Positions 1-11,497 of a DNA stretch of 64,000 nt are shown one piece after another. The first letter of the stretch is position 1; every line of letters starts with the position of its first letter. Position numbers and translations under genes: made by a program. The DNA lies in contig CM060895.1 of the NCBI GenBank assembly GCA_030762935.1, positions 74,259,001 through 74,323,000 of the forward strand, in the 5' to 3' direction. The notes beneath the pieces were generated by a model. That model worked only from the letters and a program-made list of their open reading frames with translations. It was not told the DNA's origin and searched no databases. Source of the DNA: Hymenopus coronatus. Its lineage: Eukaryota; Arthropoda; Insecta; Mantodea; Hymenopodidae.

Positions 1-670
1 ATTCTTCTTTCTATTCCATGCTCATCAAGGCAATCATTAATAGAATGGTCTTATTATAAGTAGAAGGGAACTAAGCGGATACAGTATGCAAGCGATAGTC
101 AACTGTTTTAAAAGCTATCACTATGCGATTGTCAATTAAATTCGCTGCTTTGCATGGCCAGGAGTAAAACAAAAGCAGCACGGACCACTTCCTGTTTGAG
201 AAAAGTATAAGTATTTTAAAATTAAAAGCAATAAAAAGGAAACATCCTGCTCCGCAACAAAAATTTAGAGCACAAAAATTGTGTGTTTCAAAGAGATCTA
301 CAATTGTTTTTGTGATGTAAGCTTTTGACTTATCCAAAGGGTTTATATGTCATACAAAAATCATTTAGAATGAAGAGGTCTTCGGAGGCCATTTCCAGGA
401 AATTCAAAATACCTATACATTTTATTTGCTATCCTTAATACATACACACTCACACTCACACACACACTCACTCACTCACTCACTCACTCACTCACTCATT
501 CACTCACTCACTCACTCACTCACTCACACACACACATACACACACCACGGACATTTGTATAAAAAGGTATTTTTGGATTCATAAGCCCTCATAGTATATA
601 CTTCCGGTAAATCTCTTCATCGAATTTTTGGGTGGAATATAATACTTTCTCCACGTTCATAGTGCTGGTA
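1..670 (-). repeat. HR repeat copy 1 (cut by window edge)
   Basis: Minus-sense copy of the HR family whose tail end lies outside the window. Recognisable family blocks are the AAGTAGAAGGGAACTAAG stretch near 60, the block ending at the internal frame near 400, and the CGAATTTTTGGGTGGAATA block near 620. The head hairpin at 640-670 is badly decayed. The GT-rich microsatellite site of the family has expanded here into a (CACT)n tract (445-546). Confidence 0.85.
445..546. repeat. (CACT)n / (CA)n microsatellite
   Basis: About 100 bases of CACT tetranucleotide units, flanked by CA dinucleotides. It sits exactly where other HR copies carry a GT/CA tract, so it is an expansion inside copy 1. Confidence 0.95.
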
Positions 671-840
671 ATGGCTTGAAGGAATAAGGTAACCCCGAAG
701 AACGATGAAAACATATGGAAAGGGTTGGTTCCTAAGGTAAAGTAAGTACATTTTATCCAAATATTTGATGCCGAAATTTAATTGTATACTTATTTGTTTT
801 AAAAAAACCACGGCTAAGATATTCCTTTTTATTTATTTTA

Positions 841-1072
841 ATTTTCATATAAGTATACTATCTCTTTTCTCCAAAGAATCGAAATTTCAAAGCCATCACA
901 TAGCGACCAGTTCTTAAAATATTTGGATATATTTTTGGCTTATTTCCCTTCCACTTTGCAAGGAAGTGTGAGTGTAATCTCAATTAATATGAAGTAGACA
1001 AAAGCATATTTTTTTGTAAGAGTAGTGTGTTGGAGAATGGGTGGAAAAGAAACACGAATGTAACATATCAAA
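841..1072 (+). repeat. HR repeat fragment (tail third)
   Basis: Only the last ~230 bases of the family are present, from the CACATAGCGACCAG block through the degenerate tail GAGAATGGGTGGAAAAGAAA. The tail belongs to the GGGTAGAGAAAG subtype. Confidence 0.7.
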
Positions 1073-2598
1073 GTTTCTTGTACTAGCTTCTCTGTCGGTA
1101 AATGCAGGTGCTAATTTGTTTATGGTAAACAATGGAATGTAAAAAGATGAGGAATATTGAAGGTACAACTGATTCTAAAGCAGAGTAACCCGGAAATCCA
1201 AGAGAAATAGGATCTTATAGAAGTCATTGAAGGTAGAAGGTATCTCTATGTGTGTAGACATGAAAGAGCGCTATAATGTTGCGTAAATATAAGAATAACA
1301 ATTTTCTTAGTTTATTTTAATGAATGTGTATTTATGTCTTTTTTTATTTCTTTGACTTTGATATATATTACATAAGTGTAAGTTTCTTCACCTTCTTTCA
1401 GGAACACAAGGTAGTTAACTGACGGATTTGTTATACACACAATGTCTGGCAATATTTCAGGAACTCCCGCGATGCCTTAGAATACCAAACAACTCCTGGG
1501 TCAACAGGTAAGGTGCTCTCATTCATATTTATCATCACACGAAAAAAAAAAAAAATATTATCATCCTCTTTGTAACCTAGTGTAAATATTACGTAGCTAT
1601 TACCTAGGATTACCTCTCTCAAGTGTATCATTTCAAGTAAGAATTGCCTTTCACCATCCAGTCCTGTTCCCTCTTTTAGGTTAAGTATAGGAATGATTGT
1701 AAACTCTGACTGCGCTCATCCGATAAGTATACAGCCCCCTGTCCCATAACGGTAAACCACCCGTAACAATAAGCTTCATCTTGACAGAACATGAGTTATA
1801 TAACATTGCAGCTAAAGTATGCTGAGATTAACGTTCCACGTTCCGAAACACCGTAGAACAATGCAAATATAATAGCGGCTATTTATGATACTGTATTATA
1901 ATGCATTACATTTCAATACGACTTTGATAACCAGCAGAAAAATGTAATATTAAGTATATTGTAAACTTTTTATTCGTTTTGATAAGAAGCTGTTTTAAAG
2001 CTAAAACTTTATATTTTTGTTTAACGATTCATTTTGTGGAAAGGTAAATGATTGTAACATATCTTTAATATATATTAGTTGCACTAATGGTAGGATTACT
2101 GGGCTTTAACGCCAGTCATATGAAAACTATGAGATAGAAAATACACCAAACTCCGTCAACTATTGATGTGGTATCATACTGCAAACATTAAAATAAGTAT
2201 AAGAAAATAAATGCTTTTATGGACTTTTATGTGGCAGCAAAAACTGGATATTCAAAAGTAAAGAATTGAATGTGTTGAAATGTTACAGATAGAATCAGGA
2301 ATCAAGAAATAAGGTCTGAATAAATTATACAGATTATTTTGAAAATATAAAAGAATATTCAAAATAAATGGCCAAAGCACATACAAAGAATGCCAGATGG
2401 AACTATAACGAAAGTAGTGTAATACAATCCACGAGGAAAAAGTCACCTAGGCAAGAAGACAGGGGAAACGATTGCCGATAATCCTTACCCACACGCACAG
2501 AAATACAAATACACAAACACGCACACCATTATAAAATTTAGAACCCATTATTTAATAATCCATGTCAGAATTTTATATTGAAATGGTTACAAGCACAT
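1073..2598. other. AT-rich stretch, nothing recognised
   Basis: I see no repeat shared with other parts of the window, no recognisable protein homology and no open frame above about 65 codons. A short A-run occurs near 1541. Confidence 0.5.
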
Positions 2599-2892
2599 CG
2601 TCCTCCGTGGTCTAAGGGTACCATGATAACCTGTAATATCCGTGGTCATGGGTTCAAAATTCGCGCAGGAGTAGGATTTTTATTCAGGAGTAACAGTCCT
2701 TAGCATGCCTTCCTTCGGGAAAGAAGTATAGCCGGTGATCCCGTGTAATTTATTTATGGCACGTACAAGAATCTGATAGAGGCCTCTGAGCAAACTTTCG
2801 GTCTTTCATGTTCAATATAGAATGAGACGCTAAGAACCATAGTAGTTAAAAGAGCGTCCATAAATACAATAACACTTCATTTTAAAAATACA
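2599..2892 (+). mobile_element. tRNA-derived SINE, family A, copy 1
   Basis: The head CCTCCGTGGTCTAAGGGTAC looks like the A-box half of a tRNA. GGGTTCAAAATTCGC is a degraded B box. The body shares TTAGCATGCCTTCCTTCGG and the 3' block GAGCGTCCATAAATA with the oppositely oriented copy at 35839-36048, which defines one family. Insect genomes contain SINEs with a similar CTTCCTTCGGAAG block (recalled, not searched). Confidence 0.75.
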
Positions 2893-3260
2893 ACTGCAGA
2901 AACATTAATGTCAGTAAAATCTTGTGAAACAAATAAACATATAAAATAATAAAAAACAACTTTGAAATGGCTTCGTGATATTATTTAATTTAAGTATCAC
3001 ATTAGTGCTTGCTTAGAATTTATTACTTAGCATGTCGTAATGCTTCACATTTAGTAATCAAGATTAAGTAATTTGGATTATTTTGTTGAGTGAGAGTCAA
3101 TTACATTAAACTCTTAAAATATGTGATAATGCCTCATATTTCATAATAAAATGGCAAGACAAACCACATCAGCAACCATTTCCAAATGAGCCTCACAAGC
3201 TTGAGTTTGTAATTCTAGTGATTCCTTTGGGCTAATTTAGCAAAAATATATTTATTAGTT
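2893..3260. other. AT-rich spacer, nothing recognised
   Basis: Low-complexity AT-rich DNA between a SINE and an HR tandem pair. No shared repeat or coding signal is seen. Confidence 0.4.
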
Positions 3261-4117
3261 TTCTACTTTGCACATAGAAAGTAGCTAGAGAAGATATTGC
3301 ATTCCACCCAAAAACTCTATGTTGAGATTTCACCAGAAATGTATGTTAAGGGATGAGATGACCCAAAAGAAATTTTTAGAAAAAAGTCTGTGTGCGCGCG
3401 GTCGCGGGTTTGTATGCACATATTCGCATGTCTGTAAACAGAGTAACTTAAAAAATTGAAATATCGGTTAGATACCAAACTTTAGTATTTAATTTTAATA
3501 TTTTTTAGGGATGCGACACGAAGATTTTCAAGAAAATCCTCTTACCCAAAAACTACGCTTTATTTGGATACATTTTGAAAATTTTGATATTCTCAAAAAT
3601 GCCTCTGAGGATTTTGCTTAAAACAGCTATGATTAAGATACTTTCATCACAAATGAAATGTATATAATTAATTTTCTGGGAATAATCTTCTTTACTCTGG
3701 ATGATGTTGCACAACTGAAGAATTGTAAGACAGACAAAATCTTACAAAACAAAAAATGTAGATGTCGTTAAAAAAGAACATTTCTGTTGATATACATTTT
3801 TATGGAATTAACCATTTTGCAATTTGGATGCAATTTTGCAATACTTTTAACTTTTCTCAAATAGGAAGTCACATTCATTTAACATCTGCTTTGCTTTACT
3901 CCTATCCATACAAAGAGAACGGAATTGCAGTTGTATCACTTAACGGCCGGCTTTTAAAGAAATTGACTTATTTCTTTATACTAATGTATTCCCTCATTTC
4001 CTCTCGACTTTCTGCTGTTTACCTTGGTTTGAGTGAAGTAAATATAAGCATCATCTTTTGTAAGAATGGTTTGCTGCAGAATAGGTAGAGAAAGTCTTGT
4101 GAATGGAAAACATACGT
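3261..4117 (+). repeat. HR repeat copy, first of a tandem pair
   Basis: Near full-length copy. The head is diverged (CTACTTTGCACATAGAAAG) and keeps GTAGCTAGAGAAG. It ends with GGTAGAGAAAGTC. The next copy begins immediately after the terminal T-run, so the two are fused head-to-tail with no spacer. A 108-codon open frame at 3762-4088 lies wholly inside it, resembles no known protein, and is treated as chance. Confidence 0.9.
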
Positions 4118-4997
4118 TTTTTTATTTTCTACACGCACTATGTATATAGTGTATAGAGAAGGTATTGTATTCCACCAAAAATTCGATACCGAGATTTCAC
4201 AGGAAATACATGTTTTGTGACCCCTGAATGCAAACGTTTTTTTAGAGAAATGTCCCTATTTGTGTCTATCTGTCAGTCTGTGCGTATGAGTGTGTGTGTT
4301 TGTGAGCAGTATACTTCAAAAACATAAATTTCGTTAAAAAACAAACCTGGTATTTAGGTATGGTATCCTCCAAGAATACAAAGATTTTCAAGTAAATCCC
4401 CGCACCCCCAGCTACCCTTTACATGGAACTTTTTTCGAAAATTGTTATGATTATCAAAAATGGCTCTAACGATTTTGATTAAAATATCGTATAGTAAAGA
4501 TATTTTCCTGACAAATAAAATGTATATCTTGGATTTTCTGGGAATAACTTCTGAAGACCTGTTTATTTTGAATGAATTTTACTGAATTTTGCATAACTAG
4601 TAAACCGTAAGAGATAAACAAAATCTTACTCTACAAAAAAAATGTAGATCTCGTTAAAATACAGAATTTATGCCATATACATTCTTTTCGCGGAGTTGAC
4701 TGTTTTTAAGACATTCCTTGTTATTATAGTATATTTCTCATGCGGGAACCTTTCAACTTCTGCCCACGCAAAAAAACGCATTTAAATTCTAAGCAACCAC
4801 ATTTTAAAACATATGAATGTTGGTTTAGCCTAGTGTATTCACTTATTTCCCTTCTACTTACAAGGAACTAAGTAATAAGACCGTTTCTGCTAATATTCTC
4901 GATTAGCATGAAGTACATAGAAGAATAAGATTATTAACAATAGTTTGTTACAGAGATATAGAGAAAGTCATGTGAATGGAACACATCAGATATTTTT
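4118..4997 (+). repeat. HR repeat copy, second of a tandem pair
   Basis: Full-length copy. The head hairpin (CACTATGTATATAGTG core) is well preserved, with the CCCCGCACCCC-type block near 4400, the CCGTAAGAG block near 4605, and a tail with TATAGAGAAAGTCATGTGAA. Confidence 0.93.
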
Positions 4998-5465
4998 ATT
5001 TGCATCCATAATATTTGTATAGCAGTTTACCCAACAGTGTTTCTAATTAATTCCGTTTCCTTAAGCTATAGTTTAGGTTTCATTAAACTCGTTAATGAAA
5101 TATATTGCTATCTCGTTTACTTCCAACTTTTTGCATGTATAAAATGTGCACGTCTATATTTAGGCATGCCTCCATGATAAACGTGTAAATGACGAAAACA
5201 CGCTGGTAATATCAGCCAACGTGCTTTACTTTCTAGTCATGTGGCATTTAGGAACGTGAGCCAAACGTTTCAGGAATGCTAATTTCAAGACAATGCTTAT
5301 AACAGACAAACTTTCCTTTAAGTGTCACGTTACACGTAGAGTGCAGTTTGTGATAATATTTTTACCTGAAAATGGCACGCAACCATTTGCTGTAAAGAAC
5401 ACTCATTATTATCGACGTTTTAACATATTATTATATCATCAAGTTTCCTTTTGTTTTCTGTTTTC

Positions 5466-5830
5466 AGTTTAACGACCTTTAACCTGGTAGGTCATGTTGG
5501 ACGATGAATGAATACTTCTTTGTTTCATTTTCCTCAGTGCTTCCCTCACAAGGCGATCCAATGTTCCCCTCACAAAAATAAATTTGGTTGAGATCACCAA
5601 CGGATTAAATAAATGCAGAATAAATAATCATGACTTCAATGAAACATCTATTAGTTAGACATGAGAACTTATGTTACCAGATAGGGTTCCCTATCCCAGG
5701 TTAGGGACCCCCCGCAAAAAAAAAAAAAAAAAAAAAAAAAACCTTACGGGTAACGTACCCTAAGCGATATTCGAGTTCGCAGCTCTTGAATGTAAGGCAG
5801 ACATGCTACCTCTTTACCACAGAGGTGGGA
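5466..5830 (-). mobile_element. tRNA-derived SINE, family C (minus)
   Basis: Read on the minus strand, the head near 5830-5765 carries GTGGTAAAGAGGTAGCATGT (A-box side), then TTCAAGAGCTGCGAACTCG (B-box side). The 3' part near 5466-5510 matches the ATTCATCGTCCAACATGA block shared with copies at 21566 and 27672. It is interrupted by extra sequence around 5556-5700 and by a pure A-run at 5716-5741. Confidence 0.65.
5716..5741. repeat. 26-base poly(A) run
   Basis: Uninterrupted adenines inside a decayed SINE. It may be the tail of another inserted retroposon or slippage. Confidence 0.95.
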
Positions 5831-7091
5831 TTTAGTTTACTATTGGTTCATATGAACCAGTTTCAGATACGTGATCTTAGTTGGGTAGTCGTCTTTCTGT
5901 ACCTATTATTTTACTTATATTTGTTAATACGGTATTCACTGTTCTATGTTGTGTATCTGCTATCTCATGCAACGTGCATTTTCATTAGTCATGTAACATT
6001 TACTATAGTCGGTTCAGCGTTACGTCTTATGCTTGATTTGATATCTCTAAACAAGTTACTTATGTCACGTAGGAGGAATACAAGAGAATGAAGGTGAATA
6101 TTGTGAACCTGCACTTACAAACGTGGAAGAAAAACCACATCCAAAGTCAACTCTCATTTATTATAACAGTAATAAGATTCACATAACACAGCCAAGCGAA
6201 TATACTCGCATTAAAATGTTTTAAAGTGTAATAAGCAAACGGAAAGAAAGTTTTCAATTCACATACATTATCATAATGCTTTCAAATAACTTAAAAGTAT
6301 ACAAACGTTCAGAATATGCAGAAAATGCTTAGTGAAACGAAAACAGAATATTACTCACTGAGTGCAGGCAAAAATGAATAAATTATCCAAGTTATTTGCT
6401 AAAAATCTGAAGACGAATTTAGAAAGCCATGACGGCTCAGTAATCCAATGCTGGTTAAAAATTGTCCCGTATAATATAGAAGTGCTCCAGGAGAAGGTTT
6501 CTTGCTGACTCTCGAAGTAGCTTCCATGACGAGCCATCCCTGGGAATGTCTCTTTGGATGCACCTTTTCTGTGCATGTTCTCCCACCATGCGCCGACCCA
6601 CGGAACACAAATTATTCTGGAGCGGTGAGCACAGAAAAATAAACTGTCGCTGTTGTGGCGATTGAGAGAACTATTTGCACTGCCAGCCTACTACACGGCG
6701 AGATTGCAGATTCTAGTTAAGTTTTAGACTAAGGCTCCTTCTTGAGCTTTTCCTATTGGTTACTGAGACAATATGGCTACGTGACAGGTGAACGACAGGC
6801 TTCGAGATTTCGTCGAAGTTAGACTACGTTAGGTTAGGTATATGTAAATGAACTGGATCGAAATAAGGGGTAAAAATGGACTTTCCAATGCGAAATGCAC
6901 AATCTTTGGTTCGTTCTGTCTGCTTGCGTATGGGCAGCCATGTTGGTCAATCAACCAAAGGTAGAGCTAAATCTAAAACTGAACTAGAATCTGCAATGTC
7001 GTTACTAGACGTGAAAGCAGTGGAAATTTCTCTGTACTTTGTTTCCATCCACTGTCTCGTTACTTGGCCCTGGATGGGAATGTGTGATAAC
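5831..7091. other. No assigned feature; locally GC-richer block
   Basis: The part between about 6420 and 6860 is less AT-rich than its surroundings and contains TTAGGTTAGGT-type sequence and an inverted CCAAT (CTATTGGTTACTGAG). It could be an old gene-flank or retroelement promoter fragment. I recognise no protein. Open frames here (up to 101 codons) overlap on both strands and look like chance. Confidence 0.35.
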
Positions 7092-7687
7092 TATATCTCG
7101 GTTTTGGGTTCCGAAGAACACACAGTTCGAACACACATAGCAATCCATAGTATAAAGAAAGAGTAGAGAGGAGGGATTTGTAGCGTAAACATGCACGCGT
7201 TGAGGTATAATCTGTTCCAAAAGTAGCTCATTACATGTATTGACATTATATGCATAGTTCTATTTTATAACGTAACACAATAAAACAATTATTTCATAGT
7301 ATGACTAGTAAATAAAAACGCCTTGTACTTTTACAAATAAAATTATAAGGCTTGATCATAAAATTCAGGATACTAATGTGCAGAGCTTTGAAAATACAAT
7401 GAACTCACTCAGAATATAATGCAATGAATTGCAAGCTACAGCTTTGCAGTCACTCAAAATATGTTTGAATCATCCACCTACCCTTTTGTATTTTCGACAT
7501 TTTTCAATCTGAGCTCTCTGTCAGTGTTCATATATTTATCTACTAGCAGGAACTGAATGAGGCCAAGCAGAGTGCAATGCTAGATAGTGCAACACGTTTG
7601 GAAACGGGCTATAGAGTCTACGTCTACTCCATCACGTCATAGTTATATTCTGAGTGCACCGAACCTCAATCCGTCAATTTTGTGACT
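7092..7687 (+). repeat. Unknown dispersed repeat B, copy 1
   Basis: Nearly collinear with 47300-48060: shared blocks include CTCGGTTTTGGGTTC, AAACATGCAC, TTGAGGTATAATCTGTTCCA, GTAGCTCATTACATGTATTG, CTAGCAGGAACTGAATGAG and GTGCACCGAACCTCAA. No coding potential, long terminal repeats or inverted ends were found. Strand is arbitrary. Confidence 0.85.
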
Positions 7688-8216
7688 CCGGATCTAACTC
7701 TAGTGATAACGTCACAATCTATTGACGATGTAAGGGACCCCTCACTCTGAACCAAGCACCGCAAATAGACTCCCGGCCCTTTGTTCTTCTACCGTGAGCC
7801 CTGGGAGGAAGTTATGATGGGTGAGGCGCGGAGATCGACCAGCACCTAATAAAGATGGGCGTAACATGGACGGGATCCTTAACGTATCCAAATAAAATGC
7901 ATCCGATGTTGCCTGGCGCACTCCCTCGAACTTTTGACATACCTTGGCACCGAGAGAACCCGAGAGGAAGGTCCTGAACGGAAAATCCCCTCAACGACGC
8001 CAGAAAGAAATCTTTTACAGAGCAAGCCACGCCCAATCGCAACGGCCGAACACCGTCACATGTTTCTTCAAACTTGAAGCATATGACAAAAGTGATGTGT
8101 ACAGGAAAGTCGTGGTAGAAGACGAACCGGTCCAGTAATACCGACAGGGTGAAACCACGAATAAACTATGATCAGAGATATGGTTATTGCCTGTGCCTTC
8201 CCGTTCGGTATTTACT
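7688..8216. other. GC-richer stretch, unrecognised
   Basis: Contains a 65-codon open frame (7944-8138) rich in charged residues and without recognisable homology. The phrase GAAACCACGAAT occurs twice (near 8151 and 8229), hinting at a small internal duplication or two pieces of one repeat. Confidence 0.35.
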
Positions 8217-8312
8217 CAGCAACTGAGCGAAACCACGAATGAGTCATGGGTTTGAATCCCACTACGGGCATGGATCTTTGGTGTTGTGTGTGTCTTTGTT
8301 TGAATCCTGTCT
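8217..8312 (+). mobile_element. tRNA-like SINE head, family F
   Basis: GGGTTTGAATCCC is a good tRNA B box. The following GGGCATGGATCTTTGGTGTT resembles GGGCATCGGTGTTATATGTT after the B box of the copy at 41360-41480. The A-box half is weak. Confidence 0.45.
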
Positions 8313-8457
8313 AAGCGAGAATTATTTTCAAGCACACTAAAAATAATATATTTATGAATATAGTTACAAATATAAACATTGTAAAAAAAGATGAACGCAG
8401 TAGGAGCACTTTAAGTGTTAGTAACGTCAATAAATAAACAGGAAATAATAACATTTA

Positions 8458-8518
8458 TTAGAAGGGCTGGCACATGGGATTTGAACCCGCGACTTCCCAA
8501 TTGCGAACCACAGACATA
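8458..8518 (-). mobile_element. tRNA-like SINE head, family E (interrupted)
   Basis: On the minus strand this contains GTCGCGGGTTCAAATCCC (B box) and ATGTCTGTGG, similar to the head at 19960-20075. Its A-box half appears to continue beyond the SINE at 8519-8757 as CTCAGGAAATACG (about 8758-8775), so a family M SINE landed inside it. Confidence 0.5.
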
Positions 8519-8757
8519 ATTTTTTTGTAGTGTTTAACGCCCGCTTTTACTGCTCTGGCACCACAGGCGATGACACTGATGATACATGAAGATGGAGTCC
8601 CGGTGGAATGTAATGGCGGGGGAAACCGGAGAACCCGGAGAAAACCCGCCCCTGCGCCGCTTTGTCCACCACAAATCTCACATGCGGTCGTTTGGAATCG
8701 AACCCGGGCCGTCGAGGTGAGAGGCGAGTGGTCTGACCACTTGGCCACGGCACGGCC
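8519..8757 (-). mobile_element. tRNA-derived SINE, family M (minus)
   Basis: Complete-looking copy. On the minus strand it reads GGCCGTGCCGTGGCCAAGTG (A box), GGCCCGGGTTCGATTCC (B box), GTGGTGGACAAAGCGGCG, then the core GGGTTTTCTCCGGGTTCTCC, then GCGGGCGTTAAACACTAC and an A-run (T-run on + at 8519-8526). The core resembles the central domain I recall for MetaSINEs (inference). Flanks ACATAATTT and ACGTATTT may be a diverged target duplication. Confidence 0.9.
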
Positions 8758-8824
8758 ACGTATTTCCTGAGGTATCACTTTTCGTTATTTTACTTACATT
8801 TCATTTTCATTAATAGTTAATCCT

Positions 8825-9698
8825 TTTACTTTTTCTACCATGAAAGTACATAGTAGCTAGAGAAGGTATTGTATTCCAAAAATTTGATGTCGTGATTTCA
8901 CCCGAAATATATGCTCTGAGGATCCCTGAGTCCAAAAAAAAGCATTTTTAGAAAAAGGTCGTGTGTGTTGTCTATGGACAGCATGGCTCAAAACGAAAAT
9001 ACAGTTAAATACCAAACTTTGAATTTTAGTTTAGTATCCTCCAAGGATGCGATACGAAGATTTTTAAGAAAATTCCCCTGCTACAAACTACCCTTTACAC
9101 GGAATTTTTTTTAAGGTGCTGTTTGTTTTTTTTTGTTTTTTTTTCAAAAATGGCTCAAAGGTTTTTATTAAAATATCCTATACTAAAGATATTTAAAAAA
9201 ACAAATAGAATTTATATCTTGAATTTTTTGGGTAAAGCCTCTGAAGACCACTTTATTCTGCATGAGTTTTGCAGAAGTTTGCATATCAGTTAAACCGTAA
9301 GAGATTAACAACTTACTTAACAAAAAATGTAGCTCTTATTAAAATATATAATTTATATCACATACGTTTTTCCTGTACAGTTGACCGTTTTCGGGATATT
9401 CTTTGGTATTGGTTTCAATTTTACATTGCCGTAAATTTCATAAGCGGGACCATGCTAAGTGGACCGAATCTCAATTGTTTCACATGGCGACAAGATTTTA
9501 AAAGACTTGACTATCGCTCTGGCTTACTCTCTCTTCCCTTATCTCTCTTCTACTTACAAAGAAGCAAGTAATAAGATAAATTCTGTTAATGTTTAACTCG
9601 ATTAGCATGATGTAGATAAAAGAATAATCTTTTGTACGAATATTTTGTATATGGAACAGCTAGAGAAAGTTATGTGAATGGAACACATCAGATTTTTT
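8825..9698 (+). repeat. HR repeat copy (8.8 kb)
   Basis: Full-length copy with a weak head hairpin. The tail is of the CAGCTAGAGAAAG subtype (near 9655). A T-rich expansion near 9122-9145 replaces part of the TTTTTTCGAAAATTTTGA block. The 100-codon frame at 9269-9571 is inside the repeat and unrecognised. Confidence 0.92.
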
Positions 9699-10248
9699 AA
9701 TTCTGTTTCAGTAAATTTCCATTATCAGTGAAGACCCAGCACAAGAATAAAAACGGACGCAGTGGAAATGCAGACTTAGGACTAACGTTATTTATTGGAC
9801 CATTCACATAGAGTCACGTAACGCGCTACGTAACCGAAGAGATTGCAATCTCCAAACTTTATGCTTGCGTGCGTAGAGGAAGAATTCTGCATATCTTTCA
9901 CATGCATTGCCAGGTTCTGAACAGCACACGATCGCGATGCGAGATTTTGCGCCGTCTACTGTACACCCATGAAAAAAGTCATCCCCGGATTCCATGATTC
10001 CATAAGTAAAATATGAGTAAAGGTATATAAATATAGAATATTCTTCATACGTAAAACTGAAGCTCAATATTTGCTGTGTTTTGCGAGAAAAATATCTTGA
10101 ACTTTAAGAACTTATGTACATAAAACATTTTTAATTTTATACCATTTTAAACATATTTGGAGGTGTCTAAAGATTTTCTTTGAATCCTAAACTGAGAACA
10201 CAGGAGTTTATCCACTGACAGTCTTTTTTAATCTTTTATGGCTATTTT
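9699..10248. other. Unassigned, with a mixed-composition block
   Basis: About 9780-9990 is richer in GC than its flanks and contains CpG-bearing sequence such as CGTAACGCGCTACGTAACCG. No homology or repeat partner was recognised in this window. Confidence 0.3.
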
Positions 10249-11112
10249 TGTTACTTTCTCTAGTCACATGTATAATATGCATAGCAGATAAAGAAGGTAT
10301 TTTATTACACTAAAAAAATTTACGTGAGATATCACCGGAAATACATGTTTTGAAAGCCACAACATTACGTAAATAAAAACAGCACCAACACATTTTTAGA
10401 AAAATGTACTGTGTGAGTTAATGTGTGTGTGTATGTGTCTGTGGACAGCATAATTAAATAATGAAAATTCCCTTAAGTACCAAGCATGCCACAGGAAGAT
10501 TTTTCGGAAAAATCACCCCACCCCAAATTATCCTTTACATAGAAACATTTTCGACAATTTTATTTTTCTCAAAAGTCATAACGATTTTGATTAAAATACC
10601 GTGTACTAAAGATAATTATATTACAAATAAAATGCATATCTTAACTTTCCTGGGAATAGCTTCTGAATTCCTCTTCATTCTTAATTACTTTTACATAACT
10701 GGTAAACCGTAAGAGAGATACAAAAGGTTACCACAAAAAATAAATAAATAAATAAAAACAAATGCAGATTTCGTCAAAATTCATAATTTATGTCCCATAC
10801 ATTTTTGTTGTGGAACTAACCATTTCTGAGATATTCCTCTCTATTGGTTTCAATTTTAAATCTGTTGCCCATGCAAAGAAGTAAATTTCAATGACAGTCG
10901 CATTGCAAGAGATTTTAAAAAAATTTAATATCGTTTAGCCTTATGTATTCTCTTAGTTATTTTCTGCTTGTAAGGAACCAAGTAATATGGCCATTAAATA
11001 ATGCTTATCAATTAGCATAAAGTACCTAACAAAGAGGTATAATCTTTCGTACTAGTTTGTTTGCAGAGGAGGCAGATAGAGACATGTGAATGGAACACAC
11101 CAGAGATATTTA
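10249..11112 (+). repeat. HR repeat copy (10.2 kb)
   Basis: Full-length but diverged. The head is TTACTTTCTCTAGTCAC; the internal GT tract and the CACCCCACCCC-type block are present. The tail has lost the AAAGT after ATAGAGA. An 83-codon frame (10461-10712) matches the frame that recurs at this position in many HR copies. Confidence 0.9.
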
Positions 11113-11247
11113 TTTATTTTAGTTTTCGTCAGTACCTATTCATAACTGGTGAATGCTGGGGAGTTATCCTAAACTTGGTCTAAAATGATTCCTCTTCAAA
11201 TTTACTTTCCCAATTATTATTTTATTTGACGAATCATCAGATTCCGT

Positions 11248-11485
11248 GGGCCGCGCCGTGGCCGAGTGGTTAGACCATTCGCCTCTGACCTAGACGGCCC
11301 GGGTTCGATCCCAAGCGACCACATGGGAGATTTGTGGTGGACAAAGCGGCGCAGGGGCGGGTTTTCTCCGGGTACTCCGGTTTCCACCGCCATCGCATTC
11401 CACCGGTGCTCCATCTTCATTCATGTATCATCAGTGTCACGACGCCATAAGTAGTCAAAGCGGGCGTTAAACACTACCAAAAAAA
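11248..11485 (+). mobile_element. tRNA-derived SINE, family M, with target duplication
   Basis: Best-preserved family M copy, 238 bases. The A box is TGGCCGAGTGGTTAGACC and the B box GGGTTCGATCCC. They are followed by TTTGTGGTGGACAAAGCGGC, the core GGGTTTTCTCCGGGTACTCC, and a 3' end GCGGGCGTTAAACACTACC plus A-run. It is flanked by a perfect 12-bp duplication ATCAGATTCCGT (11236-11247 and 11486-11497), which fixes both ends and shows L1/RTE-type reverse-transcription insertion. Confidence 0.95.
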
Positions 11486-11497
11486 ATCAGATTCCGT

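Noticed and set aside
71..811. Short minus-strand open frames at the window start
   Set aside because: They lie in HR repeat sequence and simple repeats, have no recognised homology, and similar frames appear in other HR copies.
6570..6860. CpG-island-type promoter
   Set aside because: Slightly higher GC and an inverted CCAAT box only; no downstream gene to support it.
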